DNA of 64,000 nucleotides. Source: Pseudoruegeria sp. SHC-113 (GTDB taxonomy: Bacteria > Pseudomonadota > Alphaproteobacteria > Rhodobacterales > Rhodobacteraceae). A model generated the notes under the pieces. The model searched no databases and had not been told where the DNA came from. It worked only from the letters and a program-made list of their open reading frames with translations. The stretch spans positions 2,232,001 through 2,296,000 of the forward strand of contig NZ_JAHUBR010000001.1 of NCBI RefSeq assembly GCF_025376885.1, written 5' to 3'. Made by a program: the position numbers and the translations under genes. Below are positions 54,555 to 62,982 of the stretch, in pieces (positions within the stretch are counted from its first letter, which is position 1; each line of letters opens with the position of its first letter).

Positions 54555-55331
54555 TCAGAACCCCGTTGCCCCGCCGCCGTCCACCAGCAGCACCTGACCG
54601 TTGATGTATTTCGCGGCGGGCGAGGAGAGGAAGGCGCAGGCCCAGCCGATGTCTTCGGGCTGCCCCAGCGCCTGCATCGGGATGCGGCCAAGGATCTTCT
54701 GCTGGCGGGGCAGATCGCCCTGCGTGGCCTTGCGGTAAAGCTCAGTGTCGATCCAGCCCGGCGCGACGCCATTGACACGGATCCCCCGCGCGGCGAACTC
54801 CGCCGAAAGCCCGCGCACCACGCCGTTGATCGCGGTTTTGGCAATCGTGTAGCCATGCACCATTGGCTGGCCGATATAGGCCGTCATCGATGAGATAAAG
54901 CAGATCGAACCGGGGCGCGCCGCCGCCAGATTGCGGCGGATCACGTAGCGGCTGAGCTCCAGCGCCCCGCGCACGTGGACATCGAACACCGCGTCGAAAT
55001 CGGCGATACTGCTTTCCTCGAAAGGCTTTTTCAGCGTGTTGCCAGCGTTGTTGATCAGAATGTCGATGGGGCCATGGGCCTCGGTGAGCGCGGCCTCGAA
55101 CGCGGCGATGGCGCCGATGTCGGTGATGTCCAGCAGCGCCGTGGCACAGACCGGGCCGATCTCGGCGGCGGTAGCCTCCAGCACATCGGCGCGCCGTCCG
55201 GCGATGATCACCTTTGCACCGCTGGCGGCAAGGCACTGCGCGATGGCCTTGCCAATGCCGGAGCCGCCGCCCGTCACGAGGGCTGTTTTGCCCGAAAGGC
55301 CGTAGATCTGGTCAAGCGGTTGCGGGGCCAT
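54555..55331 (-). CDS. SDR oxidoreductase
   Basis: 258 residues. TGGGSGIGKAIA cofactor loop, NNAGN, S-Y-K triad (ISSMTAYIGQPMVHGYTIAK) and LLVDGGGATGF. Resembles sugar-acid or 2-keto-3-deoxy acid dehydrogenases. Starts inside the end of the Zn-ADH gene (overlap of 20 bases). Confidence 0.87.
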   Translation of the reverse strand: MAPQPLDQIYGLSGKTALVTGGGSGIGKAIAQCLAASGAKVIIAGRRADVLEATAAEIGPVCATALLDITDIGAIAAFEAALTEAHGPIDILINNAGNTLKKPFEESSIADFDAVFDVHVRGALELSRYVIRRNLAAARPGSICFISSMTAYIGQPMVHGYTIAKTAINGVVRGLSAEFAARGIRVNGVAPGWIDTELYRKATQGDLPRQQKILGRIPMQALGQPEDIGWACAFLSSPAAKYINGQVLLVDGGGATGF

Positions 55332-56391
55332 CGGAGCCTCCTTTGCCAAAGTCGATGAGAATCTTGAAGGTTTCGTCCCGCTGGGCGAGCCAGTAATCGA
55401 AGGCCTCAAGGGCCTGCACGAAGGGGAAGACCTTGGAAATCAGCAGATCGGCCACTTGGGGCTGCTTCGTCAGGACGGCGATCACGGCGTCGAAATCCGC
55501 AGGCAGCGCGTTGCGCGAGCCGCGAATGTCGAGCTCTTTCAGGTTGAAGAACTTCGTGTCATAGGCCACCTCACCACGCGTGTAGCCGATATAAACAATG
55601 CGCCCGGTGAAAGGGGCCAGGTCGACGGCAAGGCGGAAGGTCTGGGCGACACCCGCGGCCTCGATCACCACATCGGCCCCCTGCCCTTCGGTCAGATCCA
55701 GCACTTCCTGCGCCAGATCCACCTCAAGAGGGTTCAGCACCGCCTGCGCGCCCAGTTTGCGCAGGGTTTCGGATTTGGCGGCGGAAATCTCGCTGACGAT
55801 GACCTTGGCCCCGCGCGCCTGCGCGCCAAGGATCGCGCCCACGCCGATCATGCCGCCGCCCAGAACAAGCACGGTATCACCAGCGGAAACCTGACCGCGC
55901 GCCACGGCGTGGAAACCCACTGAAAGCGGCTCCACCAGCGGCAGAAGGCGATCGGGCAGCGCCTCGGTGAGGATCAGACGGCTTTGCGGCACGGTGATGC
56001 GATCACAGAGCCCGCCATCACGCTGCACGCCGAGGGTCTGGTTGAACTGGCAAGCATTGGGGCGATCCCGCTTGCAGGCCGGGCATTGGCCACAGGCCGT
56101 ATAGGGGTTGATCACGACGCGCGCGCCGGGGCGAAATTCCGGCGCAACGCCTGCGCCGACGGAAAGGATGCGCCCGCCGATCTCGTGGCCGGGCACGCGG
56201 GGCAGATCCACCAACGGGTTCGCGCCGGTAAAGGTGCTCAGATCGCTGCCGCAGAGCCCCACGTGGCAGACATCCACCAAGACCTCGCCTTCGCCGGGCT
56301 CCGGGCTGGGGCTGTCGCGGAAGGCGGTGTGGCCGATCCTGTCGATGACCAGCGCTTTCATTCCTGTGGATGTCTTTGCGGGGGCGTTCAT
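55312..56391 (-). CDS. Zn-dependent alcohol dehydrogenase (sorbitol/threonine DH-like)
   Basis: 359 residues. Catalytic zinc ligands are in GLCGSD and VPGHEIGG, the structural zinc is CGQCPACKRDRPNAC, and the Rossmann motif is VLGGGMIGVG. MDR family oxidising a sugar or polyol hydroxyl. An ATG ten codons later (56361) is possible. Confidence 0.88.
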   Translation of the reverse strand: MNAPAKTSTGMKALVIDRIGHTAFRDSPSPEPGEGEVLVDVCHVGLCGSDLSTFTGANPLVDLPRVPGHEIGGRILSVGAGVAPEFRPGARVVINPYTACGQCPACKRDRPNACQFNQTLGVQRDGGLCDRITVPQSRLILTEALPDRLLPLVEPLSVGFHAVARGQVSAGDTVLVLGGGMIGVGAILGAQARGAKVIVSEISAAKSETLRKLGAQAVLNPLEVDLAQEVLDLTEGQGADVVIEAAGVAQTFRLAVDLAPFTGRIVYIGYTRGEVAYDTKFFNLKELDIRGSRNALPADFDAVIAVLTKQPQVADLLISKVFPFVQALEAFDYWLAQRDETFKILIDFGKGGSDGPATA

Positions 56392-56487
56392 TCCGGGCCT
56401 TTCCGGGCGTCGTCAAGGTGGGGAGAAAGGCGGGGGGCGGTCAGGCCGCCCGCGCCGGTGTTTAAAGGCCCAGATGGGCCGAGAGGG

Positions 56488-57399
56488 TTATTGGAACTCC
56501 GCCACGTTGTCGGCGGTGATCAGGATGCCGTCGATCGGCACCACGGCCGGGACGGCCTCGCCCTTGATCACGGCAAGCAGGTTGCGCACCGATTCCGCGC
56601 CCATGCGGGTGTTGTCCTGCTTGATCGTGGCCGTTTGTTCGCCTTCACCGATGGCCACGAGGTTGGCCGGGTTGCCGTCGAAACCGACGATCACCAGCTT
56701 GTCGAGCTTGCCAAGCGCCTTGGCCGCAGAGACAGCCGCCAGTGCGCCCGGATCCCAGGCCGAGAAGATCGCGGTGATCTCGGGATCGGACTGAAGGAAG
56801 TTCGTGGTGGTCTCAAAGGCGCAGGCGTCCTGCCAGTCGCAGATGTGGAAAATCACTTCATGGCCAGCGGCTTCTGCGGCGTTCTTCACGCCGTCGCGGC
56901 GGGCATTGCCTGTCTGGTGGCCAGCGGAACCGCCGAGGATCAGCACCTTGCCGCCCTCGATCTGGGAGACAATGAAATCGCCTGCGATGCCGGCTGCGGC
57001 GAGGTTGTCGGTCTGCACGAGGCTCGAAATGTGGGAGTGATCAATGCCCGTATCCACGGCGACAACCGGGATGCCCTTGGCGGCGGCTGCATCGAGTGAG
57101 GCGTCAAAGGCGCGGTTGTCCACGGAGCCGATGATGATGCCATCCACGCCCATGTCGATGGCGCGGTCCACAGCGTCTTTCTGGGCGGCAGAATCGGGCG
57201 AAGAGGCCGTCATATCGATGAACTCGACACCCATCGCCTTGGCTTCCTCGGCGGCGGCATTGGCGACGCCGATCCAGAAGGTGTTGTCGGTGGAATAGCC
57301 GGTGTAGGCGACGCGCAGATCGGCGGCGAAGGTGGCCGTTGTAGCCATCAGCGAGAGCGCCGTGGCCGCGGCGGCGGCCTTCAGTTTGGTCAGTGTCAT
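56488..57399 (-). CDS. Ribose-type ABC sugar-binding protein
   Basis: 303 residues, signal peptide ending TFA, then LRVAYTGYSTDNTFWIGVAN and DGIIIGSVDN as in RbsB/periplasmic-binding type I. Captures the sugar for the permease/ATPase following. GGAGGAGACC precedes the ATG. Confidence 0.88.
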   Translation of the reverse strand: MTLTKLKAAAAATALSLMATTATFAADLRVAYTGYSTDNTFWIGVANAAAEEAKAMGVEFIDMTASSPDSAAQKDAVDRAIDMGVDGIIIGSVDNRAFDASLDAAAAKGIPVVAVDTGIDHSHISSLVQTDNLAAAGIAGDFIVSQIEGGKVLILGGSAGHQTGNARRDGVKNAAEAAGHEVIFHICDWQDACAFETTTNFLQSDPEITAIFSAWDPGALAAVSAAKALGKLDKLVIVGFDGNPANLVAIGEGEQTATIKQDNTRMGAESVRNLLAVIKGEAVPAVVPIDGILITADNVAEFQ

Positions 57400-57463
57400 T
57401 TTGGTCTCCTCCAAGGTGGTGATAGGCCCCCTTTTGCCGGGGGTATTCTCCTGCGCGGTGGGA

Positions 57464-58453
57464 TTACCGCGTGGATCTGCGCCAGACGTCCCAGTAGACG
57501 GCGGCGATGATGATGAGCCCGATGGCGATGCGCTGATAGGAGGTGCCGACACCGAGGTAAGAGAGCCCCACGGTGATCGTCTGCATGATGAGCATGCCGA
57601 TCAGCGTCTTGCCGACGCCCCCGCGCCCGCCAAAGAGGCTGGTGCCCCCGATGACAACAGCGGCGATGGCGAAAAGCTCGTAGCTCTGGCCGCGAGCGGG
57701 CATGGCGAAGTTCAGCTTGGCGACCTCCATGATCGCCGCCAGCGCTGCCAGCGCCCCGCCCAGCATGTAGTAGTAGACGCGGCTTTTCTTCACCGGCACG
57801 CCCGCCAGCCGGGCGACTTCGGCATTGCCCCCGATGGCGAAAGCGCGCAGGCCGAGGCGGGTTTTGGTGAGGAAGAGCCCTGTCAGGATCGCGGCGGCAA
57901 ACATGATCGCCATGGGCACCATGTAGCCTGCACCGATGCTCTGGAAGGCCTCGGGAAAGCGCGAAAGATCGCGCCCGCTTGCAAGGATTTCCGCGAGCCC
58001 CTTGTAGGCGGTCAGCCCGCCCAGCGTAACGATGAAGGCCGGCACGCCGGTGGCCACCTGAATGAGGCCGTTCAGTGCCCCAAGCCCGGCCCCGATGCCA
58101 AGCCCGGCAACCACGGCCAGCGCGACGGGAAGCTCCATTTCGGCCAGGAAAATCCCCACCGAAACGCCGACCACGGCAAAGATCGAGCCGACGGACAGAT
58201 CGAGCCCGCCCGAGATCAGCACCACCGTGGTGCCGCAGGCCAGCACCGCGAGGATGGAGGCCTGCCCGAAGATCGAGAGAAGCGTGTCAAAGCTGCGAAA
58301 CGGCGGCGAGAGCACGAAGAATACCAGATAGATCAGCGCCAGCGCGGCGATCACCTGCCAGACCTGCATGACCTCATGGCGCAGCCGCTCCAGCCAGCGC
58401 GAGGTGGCGCCGGGGTTGGATACGGCGGTGGAACTGTTTTGCGCCTCAGCCAT
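57464..58453 (-). CDS. Ribose-type ABC permease
   Basis: 329 residues, about eight to ten helices. Motifs ISGGLDLSVGSIFAV and GGTSLFGGRGGVGKTLIG are typical of RbsC/BPD_transp_2 permeases. Start at 58453 overlaps the ATPase stop. Confidence 0.9.
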   Translation of the reverse strand: MAEAQNSSTAVSNPGATSRWLERLRHEVMQVWQVIAALALIYLVFFVLSPPFRSFDTLLSIFGQASILAVLACGTTVVLISGGLDLSVGSIFAVVGVSVGIFLAEMELPVALAVVAGLGIGAGLGALNGLIQVATGVPAFIVTLGGLTAYKGLAEILASGRDLSRFPEAFQSIGAGYMVPMAIMFAAAILTGLFLTKTRLGLRAFAIGGNAEVARLAGVPVKKSRVYYYMLGGALAALAAIMEVAKLNFAMPARGQSYELFAIAAVVIGGTSLFGGRGGVGKTLIGMLIMQTITVGLSYLGVGTSYQRIAIGLIIIAAVYWDVWRRSTR

Positions 58454-59231
58454 GGTTGGCACCTCCGGTCTTGTCGCCGGCAATGGTGCCGGTGATCAGC
58501 CCCACCAGCGTGTCGCCATCCACCTCGCTCACCTTGCGCACGGCGCTCAGGCGACCAAGGCGCAGCACCATCACGCGGTCGCAGTAGTTGAGCACATGCT
58601 GCATGTTGTGGGTGATCATGATCACCGAAAGCCCGTGATCCTTGAGCGAGCGCACCAGATCCATTGCCATCTGGCTTTCGCGCACGCCAAGCGCCGCCGT
58701 CGGCTCATCGAGGATCGCCACGCGTTTGCCGAACATCACGGTTTTCGAGAGCGCCACAGCCTGCCGCTGACCACCGGAAAAGGCCTGCGCGTCACGGTAG
58801 ATGTCCGCGATGCGGATATCGAGCTTGCCGAAGAGCGCGCGGATCTCGGCGTCCATCTTGCGGAAGTCCACCACGCCGAACAGGCGGCCCAGCCAATCGT
58901 CGCGCAGGATCTCGCGGCCCAGAAACACGTTCTGGGTGATCGAGATTTCATTCACCAGCGCCAGATCCTGATAGACGGTTTCGATGCCGGCGGCCTTCGC
59001 ATCGGTGGGGCTGTCGATCTGGGCTTCGTGGCCATCAAACAGGATGGTGCCGCCGGAGCGCGGGATCGCGCCGGTCAGCGCTTTGATCAGCGTGGATTTC
59101 CCGGCGCCATTGTCACCAACAACCGCCAGAACCTCGCCTTCATAGAGCGTGAGATCCACATCATCGAGCGCCTTGATGCCCCCGTAATGCTTGGAAATCC
59201 CCCGCGCCTCCAATACCGGCTGCGCTGCCAT
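58446..59231 (-). CDS. Single-domain sugar ABC ATPase (FrcA-like)
   Basis: 261 residues. Walker A GDNGAGKSTLIKAL, signature FSGGQRQAVALSK, Walker B VAILDEPTAALG. Only one nucleotide domain, unlike RbsA (about 500); such single-domain forms occur in fructose and related importers of rhizobia and relatives. Preceded by the divergent promoter with the AKR gene. Confidence 0.88.
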   Translation of the reverse strand: MAAQPVLEARGISKHYGGIKALDDVDLTLYEGEVLAVVGDNGAGKSTLIKALTGAIPRSGGTILFDGHEAQIDSPTDAKAAGIETVYQDLALVNEISITQNVFLGREILRDDWLGRLFGVVDFRKMDAEIRALFGKLDIRIADIYRDAQAFSGGQRQAVALSKTVMFGKRVAILDEPTAALGVRESQMAMDLVRSLKDHGLSVIMITHNMQHVLNYCDRVMVLRLGRLSAVRKVSEVDGDTLVGLITGTIAGDKTGGANHG

Positions 59232-59304
59232 ATGGTGCCTCCCCCCTGCACCGAACACCCCTTTTGCGAGGGTCGGTGGCCTTCCTGTCTTTGGTCGTTT
59301 TCTG

Positions 59305-59330
59305 TTTTAAATGCGTAGTAAACATTTTAA
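59305..59330. promoter_or_regulatory. Palindromic operator between ABC and AKR genes
   Basis: TTTTAAATG-cgtagtaaa-CATTTTAA, arms TTAAATG and CATTTTAA, in an AT-rich stretch 75 bases before the ATPase start and 85 before the AKR start. Candidate site for the GntR or LacI regulator of this cluster. Confidence 0.5.
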
Positions 59331-59414
59331 CGTCTTGTCAAAAGTTTTTTTTGCATTTAGCACCAATTGCAGGCAGGCTTACCCGGTAAGCTGCGGAAAA
59401 CGCGGGGAGAAACC

Positions 59415-60380
59415 ATGCTGACAGAGGCCCATCGCCTATCGTTCGGAACCAGCGCCCTGGGCGGCCTCTATCGCCCGATCGCACCTGAGGCGGTGGAGTC
59501 GGTGCTGGAGGCGGCCTGGGCGGGCGGCATCCGCTATTTCGACACCGCGCCCCATTACGGCAATGGCGCGGCGGAGCATCATCTGGGCCGATTCCTGCGG
59601 GGGCGCGAGGGTTGGGTGATCTCCACCAAAGTGGGCCGGATCCTGACGCCCGAGGCAAATCCGCCCGCCGTGGTGAACGGGTTTCACAGCGCCCTGCCCT
59701 TCCGCCAGCATTTCGATTTCACCTACGACGGCATCATGCGCTCGGTGGAAGACAGCTACCAGCGGCTGGGGCTTAACCGGATCGACATCCTTTTCGTGCA
59801 CGACATCGGCGATCCCGGCGCCGGGACGGACACGAAAGAGCACCGCGCGCAGCTGCTGAGCAGCGGCGCGCGGGTGCTTGAGGCGCTCAAAAGCTCCGGC
59901 GCGATCGGGGCCGTGGGGCTGGGCGTCAATACCGTGGAGATCTGCGAAGAGCTGATCGGCCAGATGCCCATCGATTTGATCCTGCTCGCTGGTCGCTACA
60001 CGCTGCTGGATCGCTCCGCCGAAGCCCGGCTGTTTCCGCTCGCCGAGCGTCATGGCATCCGCTTCATGATGGGCGGCGTTTTCAACTCCGGCATCCTCGC
60101 CACCGGCCCCATCCCCGGCGCGCATTACGATTACGCCCCGGCGAGCGAGGCGATCCTGGCCCGCGCCCGCACATTGGAGGCCGTCTGCGCCCGCCATAAC
60201 ACCCCACTCGCCGCCGCCGCGCTGCAGTTTCCCGGCCGCCACCCGCTGGTCGCCTCAACGCTGATCGGCACCGGCAAGGCAAGCTCGCTCTCCCGCAACC
60301 TCACGCAGGCGGCAGCGCCCCTGCCCGATGCGCTCTGGGCCGCGTTGGACGCGGCTGCCCTCTCAGAAAAGGAGGCCTGA
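59415..60380 (+). CDS. Aldo-keto reductase (L-fucose/D-threo-aldose 1-dehydrogenase-like)
   Basis: 321 residues. Tetrad residues are in YFDTAPHYGNG (Asp, Tyr), ISTKVG (Lys) and ILFVHDIGD (His). NAD(P)-linked, probably oxidises an aldose at C1 to the lactone. Followed one base later by the mutarotase gene. The start at 59415 has GGGGAGAAAC upstream. Confidence 0.85.
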   Translation: MLTEAHRLSFGTSALGGLYRPIAPEAVESVLEAAWAGGIRYFDTAPHYGNGAAEHHLGRFLRGREGWVISTKVGRILTPEANPPAVVNGFHSALPFRQHFDFTYDGIMRSVEDSYQRLGLNRIDILFVHDIGDPGAGTDTKEHRAQLLSSGARVLEALKSSGAIGAVGLGVNTVEICEELIGQMPIDLILLAGRYTLLDRSAEARLFPLAERHGIRFMMGGVFNSGILATGPIPGAHYDYAPASEAILARARTLEAVCARHNTPLAAAALQFPGRHPLVASTLIGTGKASSLSRNLTQAAAPLPDALWAALDAAALSEKEA

Positions 60381-60381
60381 C

Positions 60382-60714
60382 ATGGCTCAACGCATGGGGT
60401 TCGTGATCGGCCTCAATCCCGCCGACATCGCCCGCTACAAGGAAGTGCACGCCGCCGTCTGGCCCGGTGTTCTGGAGCGGATCAAGGCGTCAAACGTCTC
60501 GAATTACTCGATTTTCCTGCGCGAGCCGGAGAATGTGATGTTTGGCTATTGGGAATACACGGGCAGCGATTTCGACGCCGACATGGCCGCCATCGCAGCG
60601 GACCCGCTCACGCAGGAATGGTGGGCGCTCTGCGGGCCGATGCAGCGCCCGCTGGAGAGCCGCTCTGAGGGCGAATGGTGGGCGGGGATGGAAGAGGTCT
60701 TCCACCTCGACTGA
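60382..60714 (+). CDS. rhaM: L-rhamnose-type mutarotase
   Basis: 110 residues. YKEVHAAVWPGVLERIK and the small dimeric fold match RhaM/YiiL proteins that interconvert anomers of 6-deoxyhexoses. Matches an aldose-dehydrogenase pathway, the anomer choice feeding AKR. L-fucose or another sugar may be the true substrate. Confidence 0.82.
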   Translation: MAQRMGFVIGLNPADIARYKEVHAAVWPGVLERIKASNVSNYSIFLREPENVMFGYWEYTGSDFDADMAAIAADPLTQEWWALCGPMQRPLESRSEGEWWAGMEEVFHLD

Positions 60715-60730
60715 TCCTTCGACTGGCCCC

Positions 60731-61891
60731 CTACCAGTTCGCCACGCCCCCGTCCGGCCGCCGCAGGCGCGGCGCGCCGACACTCTCGATGGGCGCGGGC
60801 GGCAAGAGTTTGCTTTCATCCACCTCCACCCCCAGCCCCGGGCCTTGCGGCACAGGATAGGCCGCGCCTTCGAGGCGGCATTGCTCCACGAAAACCTCCG
60901 GCACATCGAAGCCGCAGGCCTCCACCGGGGTGTCGCGGCATTCAAGATAGGCGAAATTGGCAATCGCCGCGCCGAAATGCACCGAGGCCGCGGTGCAGAT
61001 CGGCCCCAGCGGGTTGTGGGGCATGATGTCCACGTAATGGGCCTCGCACCAGCCGGCGATCTTCATCGCCTCGGTAAAGCCGCCAACAAGGCAAAGATCG
61101 ATGCGGATGAACTGCGCCAGATCCTGCTCCACGTAGGGCAGCGCCTGCCATTTGGAGGTGAACTCCTCGCCGATGGCGAAATTCACCGCCGTCTGGGCGC
61201 GCAAGGCCGCATAGGCGGCGGGGGTTTCGTTGCGGATCGGCTCCTCAAGGAAATCCAGCGTGCCCGGCGGCATCATCTGGCAGAACATCGCGGCCTCAGC
61301 CACCGAAAGCCGGTGGTGGTAATCGAGCCCGATCATCGGTTCTGGCCCCAGTTCCTCGCGCGCGCGGACCATCCATTTGGCGGTTTCCGCGATAGAGGCG
61401 CGGGCGTCGAACACATCCTTGGTGTAGTGCTGTGCGGGCGAGAGCCGGAAGCATTGCCAGCCTTCCGCCACGAGGCGCTTGGCCTCCTCGATCATCACCG
61501 CATCGGGCTCGCGGGCGGTGGAGGCAAAGCCCGGCACTGAATGGCGTTGCGCCCCGCCCAGAAGCTCGTGTACCGGCACGCCGAGGCATTTGCCCTTGAT
61601 GTCATGCAGGGCGATGTCGATGGCTGATAGAGCGGAAGCAATCACCGAGCCGCCCTCGTTGTACTGGCTGCGGTAGAGCTCCTGCCAGATACGGGCGATG
61701 CGGAAGGGATCCTGCCCCAGAAGGATCGGGGTGAGATGTTTGATCATGCCGTCCACGGCCAGCTCGCGCCCCGTCAGCCCGCTTTCCCCCCAGCCGTAGG
61801 TGCCATCCTCCAGTGTGATCTTCAGCAGAAGCTGGTTGCGCTTGCCCACGCGGGCGTGGATCGGGCGCACCTCGGCGATGGCGCGGCTCAT
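60731..61891 (-). CDS. Enolase-superfamily acid-sugar dehydratase (DgoD-like)
   Basis: 386 residues, DgoD is 382. Metal ligands and general base appear as IGLDYHHRLS (Asp, His), FLEEPI (Glu) and AIGEEF (Glu); IMPHNPLGPICTAAS carries the late His. KxK of fuconate dehydratases is absent. Dehydrates an aldonate to a 2-keto-3-deoxy acid. The stop is 17 bases from the mutarotase stop. ATGA overlap with the UgpC-type gene. Confidence 0.87.
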   Translation of the reverse strand: MSRAIAEVRPIHARVGKRNQLLLKITLEDGTYGWGESGLTGRELAVDGMIKHLTPILLGQDPFRIARIWQELYRSQYNEGGSVIASALSAIDIALHDIKGKCLGVPVHELLGGAQRHSVPGFASTAREPDAVMIEEAKRLVAEGWQCFRLSPAQHYTKDVFDARASIAETAKWMVRAREELGPEPMIGLDYHHRLSVAEAAMFCQMMPPGTLDFLEEPIRNETPAAYAALRAQTAVNFAIGEEFTSKWQALPYVEQDLAQFIRIDLCLVGGFTEAMKIAGWCEAHYVDIMPHNPLGPICTAASVHFGAAIANFAYLECRDTPVEACGFDVPEVFVEQCRLEGAAYPVPQGPGLGVEVDESKLLPPAPIESVGAPRLRRPDGGVANW

Positions 61892-62982
61892 GCGGCGGCC
61901 TTCACCTGAAAGCGCCCGCGCAGCCGGTTGCCTGCGGCGTCAAAGGCCAGCAGATGTTCGGGTGCGGCGCAGAGCATCAGGGCGGAGCCCGGTTTCGGCG
62001 GGCGCGGATCGCGGGTTTCGGCGATGATGTTGAGCCCGGTTTCAAGGCTTCCGTAGATGTAGCGCGTGCCGCCAAGGTTCTCGATCACGTCCACATGGGC
62101 GGGCAGTTGCAGCAGGCCCGCGCTGCCGGGGCCGAAATGCTCGGGCCGCACGCCGATCTTCACCGCTGCGCCTTCCGCCAGCGCGCCCCCCTCGGGCGCA
62201 AAGGCAACGCATGGCCCGGCCTCAAGCGCGATCACGCCGGCGGTGTAGTGGCCGGGCAGGAAATTCATCCGGGGGCTGCCGATGAACCCGGCGACGAATT
62301 CATTGGCCGGATCCTCGTAAAGCTCCATCGGGCTGCCCTGCTGCTCGATCCGCCCATCCCGCAGCACCACGATCTTGTCGGCCAGCGTGAGCGCTTCGGT
62401 CTGATCGTGGGTGACATAGATCATCGTCGCGCCGATCTCCTGATGGAGCTTGGCCAGTTCCACCCGCATCGCCACGCGCAGTTCGGCATCGAGGTTGGAG
62501 AGCGGCTCGTCAAAGAGAAAAAGGCGCGGCTCGCGCACGATGGCGCGACCAATGGCGACGCGCTGGCGCTGACCACCCGAAAGCTGCGCCGGTTTGCGAT
62601 CGAGCAAAGGCTCGATCTGCAGCGAGCGCGCCGCGTGCAGCACGCGCTCCTCGATCTGATCGCGCGGTACGCCCAGCATCTTCAGGCCAAAGCCGATGTT
62701 TTTGCGCACAGACATATGCGGATAGAGCGCGTAGTTCTGAAACACCATCGTCACGCCGCGCTCCACCGGGTTGGCCTCGTTCATGCGCGCGCCTTCGATG
62801 CGAAGCTCGCCGCCGGTTATCTTTTCCAGCCCCGCGATCATGCGCAGCAGCGTGGATTTCCCGCAGCCCGAGGGGCCAACGAAAACGGTGAACGAGCCCT
62901 CTTCGATGTCGAGGTCGATCCCGTGGATCACTTCGAGCGTGCCGTAGCTTTTGGTGAAGCTTGCGAGTTCAAGTGCCGGCAT
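61888..62982 (-). CDS. UgpC/MalK-type ABC ATPase without its permeases
   Basis: 364 residues. Walker A GPSGCGKSTLLRM, signature LSGGQRQRVAIGR, C-terminal regulatory OB-domain (GVRPEHFGPG). Typical for carbohydrate importers of the CUT1 group. No CUT1 permease or binding protein lies nearby in the window; these may be beyond the right edge. Starts inside the LacI gene (14-base overlap). Confidence 0.87.
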   Translation of the reverse strand: MPALELASFTKSYGTLEVIHGIDLDIEEGSFTVFVGPSGCGKSTLLRMIAGLEKITGGELRIEGARMNEANPVERGVTMVFQNYALYPHMSVRKNIGFGLKMLGVPRDQIEERVLHAARSLQIEPLLDRKPAQLSGGQRQRVAIGRAIVREPRLFLFDEPLSNLDAELRVAMRVELAKLHQEIGATMIYVTHDQTEALTLADKIVVLRDGRIEQQGSPMELYEDPANEFVAGFIGSPRMNFLPGHYTAGVIALEAGPCVAFAPEGGALAEGAAVKIGVRPEHFGPGSAGLLQLPAHVDVIENLGGTRYIYGSLETGLNIIAETRDPRPPKPGSALMLCAAPEHLLAFDAAGNRLRGRFQVKAAA